This document shows positions 28,631-40,289 of a DNA stretch of 64,000 bases, piece after piece (the first letter of the stretch is position 1; the number at the start of each line of letters is the position of its first letter). The stretch comes from Torymus aiolomorphi (taxonomy: Eukaryota; Arthropoda; Insecta; Hymenoptera; Torymidae). Under the pieces are notes generated by a model. That model saw only the letters and a program-made list of their open reading frames with translations, searched no databases and was not told the origin of the DNA. Both the position numbers and the translations under genes were made by a program. The DNA lies in NCBI GenBank assembly GCA_036365515.1, contig CM070874.1, forward strand, positions 115,303,235-115,367,234. Reading direction: 5' to 3'.

Positions 28631-29348
28631 CACGGAGAGACATTTTGTAGTGAAAATTACAAATATACAGACAAAATTGCCAGTTTCTATGGTAATGGAT
28701 GGATAGACTGACAATTTCAAACTTTTTACCAAAGTGCCTTGGTAAAATTTTTTTTTAGTTAATTTAAATTAAAAAAATTAACTTTTTTTATCCATATTGA
28801 TGGATATATAGTATTTTAATATAGAAATAGAAACAGAAACAAGGATGAAAAAACATTAAACTGAAAAAAAATTTTTACGGAAGCGGGATTCGATCCGACG
28901 ATCTTTGGGTTGAGAGTCCGACGTTCTACCGACTGCGCCACGGAAGCTGTTACCAACAATCATTTGAATCGCCGTTATTACTTACTGAAAATATGTGTAT
29001 TGTTTTCATTTTAACGTCACGCACGCCTCTAGTATCAATCTTCTGAAACACAATAATGCGCAGTGCGCATGCGCGAGTACACAAATACCAGGTTATTTGG
29101 TAAAATTTATCAGTTTTCTTAGTAAAAATTCTTAGGTTACCTTGTAAAAATGACTAGATCTCAATTTTTACCAGTGTGTCTGGTAATTTTTATTCAGATA
29201 ATTTGGTATTTTTTTAAGTGGTTATGGTAGTTTTTCCTGGAAAACTTATAAATTGTATTAGAAACCTGGGAATAACACGGCTTTTGACAGTCTGTCCATG
29301 CGCTACCAAGGCACCTTGGTAATTTTTACTCTAAAATTTCTCTCCGTG
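28631..29348. mobile_element. TA-flanked inverted-repeat element, family CACGGAGAGA, 718 bp
   Basis: The terminal inverted repeats are CACGGAGAGA and TCTCTCCGTG, with TA duplicated at 28629-28630 and 29349-29350. A subterminal inverted repeat (ATGGATAGACTG near 28697 and its counterpart near 29290) extends the symmetry. The interior holds four miniature palindromes of the TACCA...TGGTA type (28727-28745, 29087-29103, 29168-29187, 29304-29321) and a tRNA-like unit. There is no transposase frame. It is a longer relative of the element at 24083. Confidence 0.75.
28876..28947 (-). pseudogene. Decayed tRNA-like sequence with pol III A and B boxes
   Basis: The minus strand carries a perfect A box, TGGCGCAGTCGG (28940-28929), and a B box, GGATCGAATCC (28896-28886), one base off GGTTCGANTCC, at normal tRNA spacing over 72 nt. 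A T-rich pol III stop-like run follows. The 5' and 3' acceptor strands cannot pair: instead ACGGAAGC occurs as a direct repeat at both ends. The anticodon stem has two mismatches around a CTCTCAA loop. It is therefore not a working tRNA gene but may be a tRNA-derived SINE head or a captured pol III promoter inside the surrounding transposon. Confidence 0.7.
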
Positions 29349-29399
29349 TACTATACACAGATATAAGCTATTATCCTGTAATCTAAATTTTAAAATTCC

Positions 29400-30060
29400 A
29401 CAGCAAGTCGAAATAATACCAACCTCACACATCCCCAATTAATCGCCCCTTTTATTTACTCAAAGCGATAAACAACGTGTGAGGGGGCGAGCTTGGAACC
29501 GCGACAGACAGAATAATAGCGCGATATTTGTTCCTCGTATAAGCCTTCCCCAGAGAGAGAAAGAGAGAGAGAGACCCACGATCTCTATATCCGCATGGGC
29601 CCGGTTACGTTTTGTCTCCCTCCTCTCCTCCTCCTCGCTTCTTTTAGCGAGGTCTCGCCTTTCCCAAGCCCTTTTCCCCTTCTCTCTCTCTCTCTCTCTC
29701 ACTCTCTCTCTCTCTCTCTCTCTCTCCCTAATCTATGTCCGTCGTTCCCTTTTCTCTTTCTCTCGGCGGGCGCGCGCACGGCGTGTCTCTTCTCTCCTCC
29801 CTTTTAGCGGACGCCGCGCGCGCAAGCGAGCGAGCGCTACCGTACACGTTCTATAAATTACTCGCGACTAACTGTAAGGGCCTCGGGCAGTCCAGACGCT
29901 GAAATTGCCAGCGAGTAAAGCAGAGAGAGAGAGAGAGAGAGGGGGAGGGAGGGAAGAGGAGAGGAGTAAAAATTTAACGATGGCTTTTAGTTGTCTAGAC
30001 TACTTTTTGTTTTGCGTTTGTAGTTTTATAGTTGGGCGGTTTAAGTGAGGAGATTTCGCG
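29400..30060. other. Skew-flip module
   Basis: C/T-rich 29590-29760, core 29760-29900, and G-rich 29915-30060. Confidence 0.6.
29681..29727. repeat. (CT)n microsatellite
   Basis: A CT tract with one CACT interruption on the C-rich side. A GA tract at 29921-29941 lies on the G-rich side of the same module. Confidence 0.9.
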
Positions 30061-30579
30061 AATATACACATTATGGAGAATTTGATTTTGAAAAATTACA
30101 CGGCCGAGTTTAATTACCAATTTGTCTACTAATTATGGAACATGCGGAATGACGGCATTAAAGTGAGAATTCGATCGTAGACATAAAATGCATCTTTCTG
30201 CTCTCTTAAAATCAATAGTGAAATGTTGCTCGTGAAAAAGACTATTAGTAGTATAAGATAATATGTTCTTTTAAAGATTCTGTTACCAATTTGCATCGGC
30301 GAACGAATCTTCAGTCACTAATGTATTTAGAAAGTAAATAGCCTCCGTACCGTTAATACTAATAAAAAGAATTGTCACGAACTGATGTAATCTTAATCAT
30401 CGATTTTCAAAATTTTTAATGCTTCTAAGTTTAATAATATCAACTGTTAGCAGCAATTATTTCGCCTATAAGCCGAAAGCTTATTTAGAATACGTAAAGA
30501 AGGCAATTCATTACCTAAATAAGTCTTAAAGCTTTGTACAGTTATCAATCAATCAGTGATCAAGTAAAAGATATCCATC

Positions 30580-31350
30580 AGCTGTTCCCTCAATTTACCA
30601 CCCATTAACCGCGTACTTTTCCCAAAACCTCCATGCAGCCTCGAAAAAAATGCCCACTTCCCACAACTTCAACGGCCATCTCCTATCTCAAAAAAGCCGA
30701 GATGATCCCGTTGAGCAGAGAGAGGGAGAGAGAGAGATCTCCCCGTTGTTCAGCTCACCCACATCTCTCTTTTTCCCTCCTCTCGCCGTCCTATAACCTT
30801 CCTCACTCTCTCATCCTCTCCGTTACTCATTATTTACCCGCCTTCCTCCTCTCTCCCTCTCTCTTTACCTTCCACCTCGTGCTCTCGTTCGCGTCCCTCC
30901 GTGCCTTTTCCCACGTGAATCACGCCGGGATCATCTCCTCTCTCTTTCTCTCTCTCTCTCGGCCGCTCGCGCGTGCGCTTCCTCGCGGGCACTTTGTATC
31001 GCGCGCGTCCGCCACGAAGAGCAAGAGAGAGAGAGAGAGACGTGTGTACGTAATAACGCGTTTATCGTCCGACTCGTTAGGGGCCTTTTTTTCCGCGTGC
31101 GCCGCCGCGGCGTATAAGTACACGCGCGCGTGTGTAATTGTACGAAGGCTGATCGGAGATTGCGCGAGAGCTGTAACAGGAGCTTCGAGGGCCTCTGCAG
31201 AGCTAGACTGTGTGTAGAGAGAAGGAGAGGATGGGGATGAGGAGAGAGAGAGAGAGAGAGAGAGAGAGGTAAGGAGATGCGCCGCGTGCGGCGAAAACTA
31301 CTGAAGTGTGGATGGTGTGTGAACTGAGTAGGAATCGATGTGGGTTTCGC
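30580..31350. other. Skew-flip module
   Basis: C/T-rich 30590-30960, core 30960-31180, and G-rich 31190-31350. The 194-residue plus frame across it is mostly Ser/Leu/Arg from pyrimidine runs and is not a gene. Confidence 0.65.
31240..31268. repeat. (GA)n microsatellite
   Basis: A GA tract in a G-rich arm. Confidence 0.9.
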
Positions 31351-31439
31351 CGATCACATAGGGAGTAATACTTTGAAGTTAATTTGTGGTTAATTAATAT
31401 GGAAAAACATGCTATTGAAACGTACCAAAAGCTCACGCA

Positions 31440-32400
31440 AATTTTACCGAAAAACTCCAATAGATATTACAAAACTTCTATATAATTTACTTTAATTAAA
31501 TTTATCAAAGTATTTATGCACCTTACACTAGACTGGGTCCAGTAGAATTGAATGAATACTATATTTTATAAAAAAAAAATATTGCTTGAGTATGAAATTA
31601 ATAAGAGAATTTTTTAATTACAGATTCAAGAATGTTATATGAGATACGCATCATTTAAAATGAACTTAGATTTAATGTGCCTAGATGTTTTAAGAATATT
31701 TTACAGCTGTATAGTCGGACTATTATCACCTTCATCACTTGAACTCTAACAGTAAATTTTGATAATAAGAAAGGCAATAAACTCTCGCATTAAATAATTT
31801 GGGATTTATGTAAAATTTATAATAAATTATTCATCGTAGGATCGGGTAATAATCCCGAACTTGACAAAATATTAAAATTGGCGGCACCGTATACCGATTA
31901 TCCATTCTTCAAAGATGTTCACAGAGCAGGTAATTACTTCAAATTATATTGTATTAAATCTGAAGCAATGACGTCAGAAAATTAATATTCCCGTGGTTGA
32001 TAGGTGTGTGTAAAGAATATTTATTAGCTGTGATAAAATTTACGAATCAGCATTTCATTCTAGTTTTTATGTGTCATTAAATACTTTAATTTTAATTGGC
32101 ATTCCGAAAGCTCATTGGTTTTCTGCAATCCCTGCGCGAGATTCCATGAGTAGTATTTAATGAAGTCGGCTCTACGAGGAGTTATTTTCGTCGGTAAAAA
32201 GCACGTAAACATCCCCGTAAATAGAATTCAAAATGCAGTAAAAAGTTATTTATAGTTTTTATCTCTTACTCTTCATTAAACTTGAACTCATTTTATAATT
32301 TTACAATTTTGCTCTCCAATACCGCAACTCTATTTTTAAATGTAAATACCTAGAGCGCTCGTTCAAAATTAATTTTATCGAATTTTTAATGAAAATCGCA
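31440..32400. other. Module-free AT-rich stretch with exon-like segment
   Basis: About 950 bp with no CpG core or arm. It contains the 90 bp exon-like segment and, at about 31605-31621, an acceptor-like TTTTTTAATTACAG followed by about 120 bp of open frame. Confidence 0.5.
31840..31929 (+). other. Exon-like 90 bp segment, unrecognised protein
   Basis: An acceptor-type TTATTCATCGTAG precedes 90 bp of open frame ending in CAG|GTAATT. The length is divisible by three and both putative introns would be phase 1. The 29 complete residues begin SGNNPELDKILKLAAP and end YPFFKDVHRA, with varied composition and no low-complexity bias, unlike other open frames here. The frame stays open to about 31985. 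I do not recognise the protein. It lies on the strand opposite the recursive splice sites, so it would belong to an overlapping or nested gene, which lowers its likelihood. The pyrimidine tract is weak. A chance open frame is a real alternative. Confidence 0.25.
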
Positions 32401-33060
32401 ATTTTACTATCCCCAATTGACGAACCATTTATTACTCTTTGGCTATAATATCAATTAATTCATTTCCCCTTATCATAAATCGCCAAAACTCTCAATCCCA
32501 CATACATAATTTTGCCACTTTTTTAAAAACCAGTTTATTAATTAACAGTCTCTCAAACAGCGATTCCCCGGGTAAAACAGTGTCAATAAAACCAATCACC
32601 AATTAGCGCGCGACGGGGCAACACTCCCTCCATTACGGAAAAACAAAAAACCAAAAAGCGCGCCTCCTCTCGCGCCGAGATTCCGCGGAACAAGAAACCG
32701 AACGTCGTCGGGCTCATAACGCACCTCGCCGAGTCGTTATCACGCCTCTCTCTCTCGCTCTTTCTCTCTCTCTCTCTCGTATAGGCTTAAGTAACGCTCC
32801 ATGGCACTTCGAACTGGTATGGCTGGACCGGCTAACTCGCGGCACTGCCGAACGCGTAATTATTGTCGCGCGGCATGTATCGGGATTTCGAATTCCGCGC
32901 GTTCCTTCGCACGACGGCGGCGGCGGCTCGTAGTTCCTGGAATCGGCCGGCCAGAAAGTGTCGCGGTTTATGATAGCTCAGGTGTGGGAAGGTGAACATT
33001 TTGCATGGTCATTGTGTGGGTGGGGTGTAGATTTTCCATGGTAATGATGAAAATGTGGAG
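32400..33060. other. Skew-flip module
   Basis: C-rich 32410-32620, core 32625-32960, and G-rich 32965-33060. Confidence 0.6.
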
Positions 33061-33517
33061 TTTTTTATGAGGAATTTTTATTATATAGATAAGGAAGAGT
33101 ACATGCATTTTTATTAAAAGCATCAGTAATTTTTTAAACTTCTCGCTATTAGACAGATTGTCACATAGAATGACCGTTTATCTCAAGGTAAAAGTTCTAA
33201 TAATCATTAAAGTTTAATAAATAATTATAGGTTGCTTGCCTGTTTCGTGTTTTTCAGGAAAATTAATGGGAACTTTCGTTACTTACGAGATAAAATTCCT
33301 TTATCTACTTAAGCGCTTAAGACTCAACACTTTATGGTCAGGAATGCGCATACTTGCATACCTGCTGAACGCTATCGCTCATTCGATCCGTAAATTAAAT
33401 TAGAAAATTTATCACCAATATATCAATCAACTGCAATAAATATTTTTACACATTAGAAACAATATTATATGCATGCGCATCTCAGTATACGCTGCTTTTA
33501 CCGACCGTGTAATATTA

Positions 33518-33530
33518 CCGCTAGGTGGCG
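33518..33530 (+). promoter_or_regulatory. CTCF-like insulator motif
   Basis: CCGCTAGGTGGCG matches the core of the animal CTCF motif (CCASYAGRKGGC) with one difference. It lies at the right edge of a roughly 450 bp AT-rich stretch without skew modules, just before the next C-rich arm. Binding is not demonstrated; a single 13-mer can arise by chance. Confidence 0.35.
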
Positions 33531-33734
33531 TACCATTATTTTGATAAAAACGCTATAAAAAAAACTACATATCGAATACAGCGTGTAATCTATAAGGCTA
33601 TCTCCTTTCGGCTTTCTAAATACCACCGATTTCGTCGAAAAGCATTCTTTTTACCGTACTACCGTTTGCCAAGCATCGCAAACCAATGCCCTATCTCCGT
33701 GATCACCCCAAAAATCGACATTTCGATCTCCCGG

Positions 33735-33737
<3 letters not shown>

Positions 33738-33779
<42 letters not shown>

Positions 33780-33785
33780 CTCTCT
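33738..33785. repeat. (CT)n microsatellite
   Basis: A CT tract with one CG interruption in a C-rich arm. A second tract follows at 33932-33961, next to the LINE fragment. Confidence 0.95.
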
Positions 33786-33928
33786 CACCCACGCCGCCTC
33801 GTCATCGATCTTCCTCCAACTTTGCAATCCACAGCGTGCGCGCACACACTTAATATCATTAAGCCTACCTCACACAAGATAGCCGGAACATTCAACGCGG
33901 CGCGCTCCTCATCCTTCAGCTCTTTTCC

Positions 33929-33964
<36 letters not shown>

Positions 33965-33999
33965 GCATTCAAGAAAGCGGTGCGCCAATACCTATTAGA

Positions 34000-34482
34000 T
34001 CGCGACTCTTAGCCATCGGGTGGGATTTAGGAGCCACCAGGGCGGGGACCCACAGTAGCCTACCCTACTTTAATATCTAGTCTGACTCAGCCTTTTGGCC
34101 TTATACTGTGATATTAGTTTAAGAAACTGTAAATAACTGTGATATTTTTAGGGTTAGTGCAATATGATACGCAAAGAAAATGAAATAAAAATAAACAGGT
34201 CCCCGGTGACACTACATCAAACGTAGTATGACTATGACAATGTCTGTAATCTTTTTTGTTTTTAAACTGTGAATTTAATTTATTTTGTGACTGTGTTATA
34301 GTGCTTTTAATATTCCAATTTTTTCTTCTTCTTTACCTTGCGCATAATTTTATCTATGTTTTTTTTCTTTTGTTACTTTTATATTTTTTATACGTTTTCG
34401 AACTTGACTGATATTAAATGTACACTTATTATGTATTTCATTTTTTGCCGAGATGGCAAATAAAGCATTATCTATCTATCTC
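34000..34482 (+). mobile_element. 5'-truncated non-LTR retrotransposon, 3' end
   Basis: A GC-rich block (about 34015-34080, with CCACCAGGGCGGGGACCCAC) is followed by an AT-rich 3' untranslated-like region, an AATAAA signal in GGCAAATAAAGCATTATC (34457-34474), and a terminal TATC repeat. This layout is typical of the 3' end of insect LINEs, in which the polymerase reads from the tail and copies are truncated at the 5' end. No reverse transcriptase frame remains. The left boundary is approximate and the clade is not assigned. The tail has merged into a CT microsatellite. Confidence 0.65.
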
Positions 34483-34499
34483 TATCTCTCTCTCTCCTC

Positions 34500-34880
34500 T
34501 CTCTCTCTTATATTACAGATACCCATCTCTCTATCCCTCCCGCGTCTTTTATCTCGCGCGATAAGCTTCCCTCCCCTCCTTCTCGCGTCTCTGTGTGCGT
34601 GTAAGGAAATGACCCCGCGGCTCGTATTGTGCATTTAACGCGCATGAATTCGACATCGTGGTGGGCGTTTATAACGCGAGGCATTCCGCGCGCGCGCTAA
34701 TGCGCTGCGAGGCAGCCAGCTTTCAAGGTCGGAGTGTGTGTATGTGAGTAGTGTAGCTGGTGCGCGTATCGCGATTAGGTGCGCGCGTATCGCATCGACT
34801 TCCGAGTGGAAACTGGAGAGGGGAAATATTTTGCATAAGTGAAAGATGAAAGGTGAGGAGGTGAAGTTTAAGGTTGCTTT
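34500..34880. other. Skew-flip module
   Basis: C/T-rich 34500-34580, core 34590-34730, and G-rich 34725-34880. The left arm is abbreviated by the LINE insertion. Confidence 0.55.
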
Positions 34881-34979
34881 TGTTGTGTTTTGTTGTGTTT
34901 AGACAGTAAACATACGTGATTCAAAAGGATTTTGATGAGAAAAATGTATTATTAGTTTCAAATAATATTCGCATATTAA

Positions 34980-35194
34980 TCCTTTGGCTAATGGCGTGAC
35001 ATGTTTGTCACACCTTTGTTCCCTTCTTATTTTGATTATATTTCGTAGAATTACTCAATTTTAAAGGTGCAAATTACATCATATATTTAAAGGTTACTGA
35101 CATTTAATCTTTTTGTAGTGTTTTTTGATTTATTGTCAAGAAATTATATAAAAAAACGAGTTTTTTTTTAGAATAAATTGCGTGAGTCAAAGGG
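34980..35194. mobile_element. piggyBac-like MITE with TTAA target duplication, 215 bp
   Basis: TTAA flanks the element at 34976-34979 and 35195-35198. The left end reads TCCTTTGGCTAATG and the inverted right end CCCTTTGACTCACG, sharing CCTTTG and CT at matched positions. TTAA duplication with CCYTTTG-like termini is the signature of the piggyBac superfamily. The interior is AT-rich and non-coding, so it would need transposase supplied elsewhere. Confidence 0.65.
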
Positions 35195-35199
35195 TTAAG

Positions 35200-36190
35200 A
35201 AATAAAAATAATAATGATGCATGTAAAAATGTAATGCGATAGATAATTATAAAAACTACTTAAAAAATGTATGCATAAATAGAACCTTAAAATTATTTAC
35301 GATTTATTTAAATTTACATTACTTTGTAAACAGGGAATTAGTGATTTTTGCTTAATTTAAAAGCAATGCTCTCATTAAAAATAATATTTCAATTCACTTA
35401 GGTTAAAATAAAGGTTAATATCCTCCTAAAATCTCGCAAAATAGCAAAAAATTATTTTCATGAACTACAAGCATGCTGTAAACGAAAAGGAGGCAAAAGC
35501 GCATAAAGCTATGAGGTGATAAAAAACTCAAAGAAGGGTAGAAAAAAAAGAGGAGTAATAAACGGGAGAGTCGAGCAAGCCGCGCACGCGTATACGCAGC
35601 TCTACTTTAACGCCAAGACTTAACGCGTTAGCTGCGTACAATATGATTTTCCTTATCGCGCGGCGGGGGGAAAATTAATTTCCGAAGTGCCTAGTTTAAA
35701 TTGATTTTTATACTCGTCCTTGCGGCGAAATTCCACGGGCTCGTATAAATTTTACGCGATTTTAATGATGATTAGAGATTTCTTTGGTTTTGTGAAAAAT
35801 AGTTTTGTTGGGCGATTAAATGTTAGATTGATACGGATTCAGATTTTGTTAATTTATTGTTATGATATTAGCGAGTATTTAACGTTATGAAAATATTTTA
35901 CGGTAAATTTACAGCAGCAGGAATTATTCGATTAACTAAATAGAATATTCAGTAAGATTTTACAAAATTACTGAAATGAGACTATAATAAACTAATATAA
36001 TATGTTAACGGATGGGAATAATAAACAATTTCTTAACAGATATGCAATATTATATAAAACAATGCATACTCTTTCAACGTATTTTTAACAAATGACTAAA
36101 ACACCGTAATTTTGGTAAAGTTCATGAAAATATGCAAAGGTTTCACATATAAATTATATTTGACAGTAGATTCTATAGAGATTTATTTTT
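35200..36190. other. AT-rich stretch with one weak CpG block
   Basis: A CpG block at about 35570-35770 with only a poor G/T arm. Otherwise no feature. Confidence 0.45.
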
Positions 36191-36780
36191 ATGCACGAAC
36201 AGTTTTCCCAAACTCGTAATATCCATGAAAAATTCAATTCCAAACACAAAACTTCTTTAAATAAGCTTCCCACAGTAAAAACGTTTCTCACTCTCTTCCA
36301 ATTCGGGAACTTCTCACAGCCGCAACACCTTCAGACGTCTCAAAAGTGTCGATCCGGCAAAAAGCGTCGAAAAGCAAAGAAATTCGATTTAAAATAAAAT
36401 ATTCATAACCGTCGTTCGATCGTTTCGCCAGCACGCAATAAAACTTTACGGTTGAGAAAGGAAAGCGCGAACGGCGATCCATCCGTCGTGTGAAGTTACC
36501 GTTTCTCGGATCGGATAAACAATGGAAAACCCTGTCGAACTCGGATATATACAGTCGATCGCCTGACGACGATGAAAAAAAAGACGAAAAAGAAGGAGAA
36601 TTGTCAGCTTTGAAATAGAACCAATGGGGAGATACGTTATAAGAGACCTGGCGATAGCGTCGAAAAGTATAGAGACTGCAGCTGACCGATTCCTGTGAGA
36701 ATTTCGCACAGCGTTGCACAAATGCATACTTCGAAGGTTGCGATTGTTCCAGCAGTTGTGACATTATGAAAAACAAATAA
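36190..36780. other. Weak skew-flip region with a mixed-composition frame
   Basis: C-leaning 36200-36440 and purine-leaning 36450-36720. A minus-strand frame of 162 residues (36776-36288) is not low-complexity, but I recognise no domain. The Ser-rich run SSFFSSSSG comes from a GAAAAAG-type stretch. Probably chance. Confidence 0.35.
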
Positions 36781-37189
36781 CGGGGTGCCAGACTTCAGAT
36801 TGAAATTTGCGATGAATTATTCGCAGTGTTTGAAGTTTAAATTTTAAGTATCAATTGCTCCAGTGAAGAAATCCATTGAGTTGCTCAGGTTTTATTGAAT
36901 CACGTATCAAAACTGTAAAAATGTGATATTAACGGTGCAATGTTGAAATGTAATGAAAAATTGTAAAACCAATCTGAACTTTATTATTCATAATTGACTT
37001 TTAGCAAATTCAAGTGTAAAAATCGTAAATAATATCTCTATTATTATAATAATTTTTACAACATACGTACCATCTAAGATATAATATTACGTCTGTACTG
37101 ATAGATTTCAAAAATATGTCTATATTACACATTGGATACAGCTCCCCGCTAAAAAGCGATAAATTAACGATGATAAATTCATGTACCGC

Positions 37190-38010
37190 TAATTAAACAC
37201 AAAACAACCCCCCCCCCCCCGCTACAAATACTCCGGACAAAAAGGACTGAACTCGACGCGACGAACACCTTGACTCCTCCCCATAAATATTCCTCGCCAC
37301 CTAGTCGACCACCTCTCGACTCGATCTCCCTCGCGCAAAACCTCGCGGCTCTCGCGCCGCTCCGCGGCCCGTAAAAACGGCGAAAAACAGCCGCGCGCGA
37401 TCAACGCTGTCTCTAGACGCAGCCAAAGACCGATGGCCGCTCATTTTTCTCTCCGGCACCATGCGCGCGAGACGCCCATTTATTAAGCGCACCTTTTTCG
37501 TCGCGATAATTGCCAGCGGCGCGTCTCATTACGCGGTTCGCGTTCGTATACGAGCGCGCGCACAATGACGTCGAAGGGAGAGAGGCGCGAGAGTGTAACA
37601 ATTGCCATTAGGTCTTCTTCGACAAACCGGTCGATTTGTCCTGTCCGTCCGTCTCGCGGGCTTTTTTTCTAATTAAAACTAGCGGCTGTCGCGCGTTGAA
37701 AGAGGAGAGGGACGACGGCGACGCGCAGCTGTGTACGCACGTGAGCTGCTTACGCAGGCAGACGCGCGCACGCTTAATCAGACGCGCGCGATGCGAGGTT
37801 TTTTTCGAGGGAATGAGAGGGAGAGACTGGGAGGAGAGATTTCAAGGACGTGCGAGTATAAGCGAGCGAGCACGAGCTGCACCTGTTGTCGTGTTTTCAC
37901 TTGTGATACGAGATTTTTTGTGAGGGTGCCTCGTGTGCGTGTGCTGTGGTGTGAGGAGGAGGTTTCAATGGAAGGTTGAGGGGAATTTTTGAGGTTGATT
38001 GAAAGGATGA
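37190..38010. other. Skew-flip module
   Basis: C-rich 37195-37400 starting with a 13-base poly-C (37208-37220), core 37400-37780, and G-rich 37790-38010. Confidence 0.65.
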
Positions 38011-38135
38011 TGAATGGAGCGTGGATTGGTTAGTGAAATTGCAGGTGGATAGGAATTCTTGAAAATTTTTTGTGAGAAAGTGTGAAAAAAGCAAATTATC
38101 GTTGTTTGTACGTGCGTGAAACAAATAAATACCTG

Positions 38136-38271
38136 CCCTGCTGGAAATCGCCCATTTTTCGCCCATTTGTGCAACGATTCTTCTCCCATTTTTTAACCAT
38201 TTAATGGCGAGTTGACCGAAATCGCTAGAAAATCGCACAAATGGGAGAAAAATGGACAATTTCTATCAGGG
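38136..38271. mobile_element. Small MITE with CCCTG...CAGGG termini, 136 bp
   Basis: The left end CCCTGCTGGAAATCG and the inverted right end CCCTGATAGAAATTG agree at most positions and continue into matching CCATTTTT. The interior consists largely of reiterated CCCATTT and its complement AAATGGG. No clear target duplication is visible. It lies at the right border of a G-rich arm. Confidence 0.6.
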
Positions 38272-38559
38272 TGATGGAAGTAATATACAATAATTATAAA
38301 AATAAAAAATTATTTTTGAAGTAAATTAAGTACATTTTATTCTATATTTATACATGAAATGAGAGTAGATAACAAGTAGTTTGTTATAAATTGTTAAAAT
38401 CATGCCTCATCTTACAATAATTTTTTGTGCCTCACAATCAGCTGAAACGGGTCGAAATCGTTCATTTAAGTATTAGCTATATGAGCTAAACCGCGTCAAT
38501 TAAATTATGATCAAATAATCCGCAATTTTACCCTAAAAATTTATTTTTATTTCGTTAAT

Positions 38560-39330
38560 TAACCTTATATTGTAATTACACGACGAATATTCCAACGACA
38601 AAAACTAAAAGTTCGAAATTATACAACTCTTCCTCGACCGCCTTCGCCTACGCACAGCCCGTCGCATACCGCACATATCACAAATTCCGAACGCGCCATA
38701 ATAAATCCCAATTTGCTGCATCCTTCTTTCTTCCTCTCCTCTCCTTACTTTCTTCCTTTACCGTCGCTCACTCCCCTTATACTTTCTCCTCCGCTTCGTT
38801 CCTCACTCACATACACACACACACACTCACACAGAAGAAACCGTGCCTTATTTCTCCCGGCCGCGGTCGAGTTTACGGCCCGTGTAATGCCGCTCGCGGG
38901 GAATTTATCGCGCTAATTTCGGTACAATGGCGCTTATACGAGGAAAGAGGAGAGAGCGAGAGGAGGGAAGAGAAAAATAAAGGACGAAATCGCCGAGTGG
39001 CGCGAATTACTCGGGCCGCGGCTTCCCTTATTCCCGTGTCTTCGGGAGTAAGTAGCCTAAGTTGCGAGCTTGTCGTCGTCGCCGTCCTGGCAGTCGCTGC
39101 TAGTTTGCAAATAAGAGGAGAGTAGGGGGAAGAAAGAGAGAAGGCCGGATTTATGAGCCTGAGTCGGCGAATCGCTCGGGGAAGAAGGCCTTCGATCCTG
39201 GGATAGTTCGATCGTAAAAAAGAATAAACTTCGCGGTTAGGTTTTGGAGATTCTCCAAATGTTTCGGATTTAGATTTAAGTTTTTTGAAGGAAACTTTTT
39301 GGTCGGATCGTTAAAGCTAGGGAAGTTTAT
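38560..39330. other. Skew-flip module
   Basis: C-rich 38600-38840, core 38850-39060, and G-rich 38940-39320. Confidence 0.6.
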
Positions 39331-39549
39331 TAATTTCCAAGCCAATTAAGTAAATATTAATGATGGACTTTTTGATAAAACAAAAGCTGGCGATGTTAAT
39401 ATACGCGTCAAGAAGTAACTATAATTTTAAAAATATTTCTTTTATGGATACCCAACGCAAAAATATTACAACGTTAATTTCATAGATAAAAACAGTTTCA
39501 GAAATCGTATCGTCAATAAAATAACAAGCTGCTATAAAAAAATTCATTT

Positions 39550-40070
39550 TCTTCGAAACCCATGAGCTACATACATATGCACATCCCAAGGCACCCAATA
39601 TATAACCTCACTTCGCAAGAAACCTGCACATGTACTCACCTCGAAACGCGCGAAGGAGAAAAAAAAATCACTCGAGCAGGAAACGCGCAATTGGTGTCTC
39701 CGCACACGAGGCTCTGCGACGCCCTCGTGTCAATGACAAAGCCAGCGCGGCGACGGCGACGACCTTATTCCCGTTCCGAGGCGCTCGCGTATATTTGCAT
39801 GTCAATTTACGCGAATCTCGTGCCGCTGTAACCGCGGCGCATAGTGTGTCGCCTTCGCCGCGAAAACCGCGAGATTATTCTTATTAGCCACGTGCGCTCG
39901 TGGAGACGCCGCTACCTGTGGGACGCGGTTGATGGATATTGACTTGCGCATGTTTTTTGCTAGGTTATGGTGGTAACGTAATTTTGGAATAATGAGGAAT
40001 GTGTGGGTGTGTATGTATATTATGGGTAAATGATTTTTTAAATTGTGGATATTAGGATTATATTTCGATT
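39550..40070. other. Skew-flip module
   Basis: C/A-rich 39560-39720, core 39700-39910, and G/T-rich 39905-40070. An octamer ATTTGCAT lies in the core at 39793. Confidence 0.6.
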
Positions 40071-40289
40071 TCTGGCCGTTTCTTAATGTTCGCGTTTTTC
40101 GGTTTCGTTAGGTTATGGTTAGAATAAATTTAATGTGAAAAACATCTTTAGTTATGTAAAATAGAAACATCATTTCTTCCGAACGTAGCTACGGTTAAAC
40201 GTATATTTTGTAAGAGCTTGTCTTATATAACACACATATAGATGACCATCCTGCCTGATGTTCGCATATTTCATTTAGTCGGTATGAAT

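Noticed and set aside
28876..28947. Functional tRNA gene
   Set aside because: The acceptor strands do not pair, and the anticodon and T stems have mismatches.
30633..31217. Plus-strand frame of 194 residues
   Set aside because: Composition is Ser/Leu/Arg from pyrimidine runs and a GA tract; it spans a C arm and a CpG core; no domain.
36288..36776. Minus-strand frame of 162 residues
   Set aside because: Mixed composition but no recognisable motif, splice signals or start context; kept only as a note within its region.
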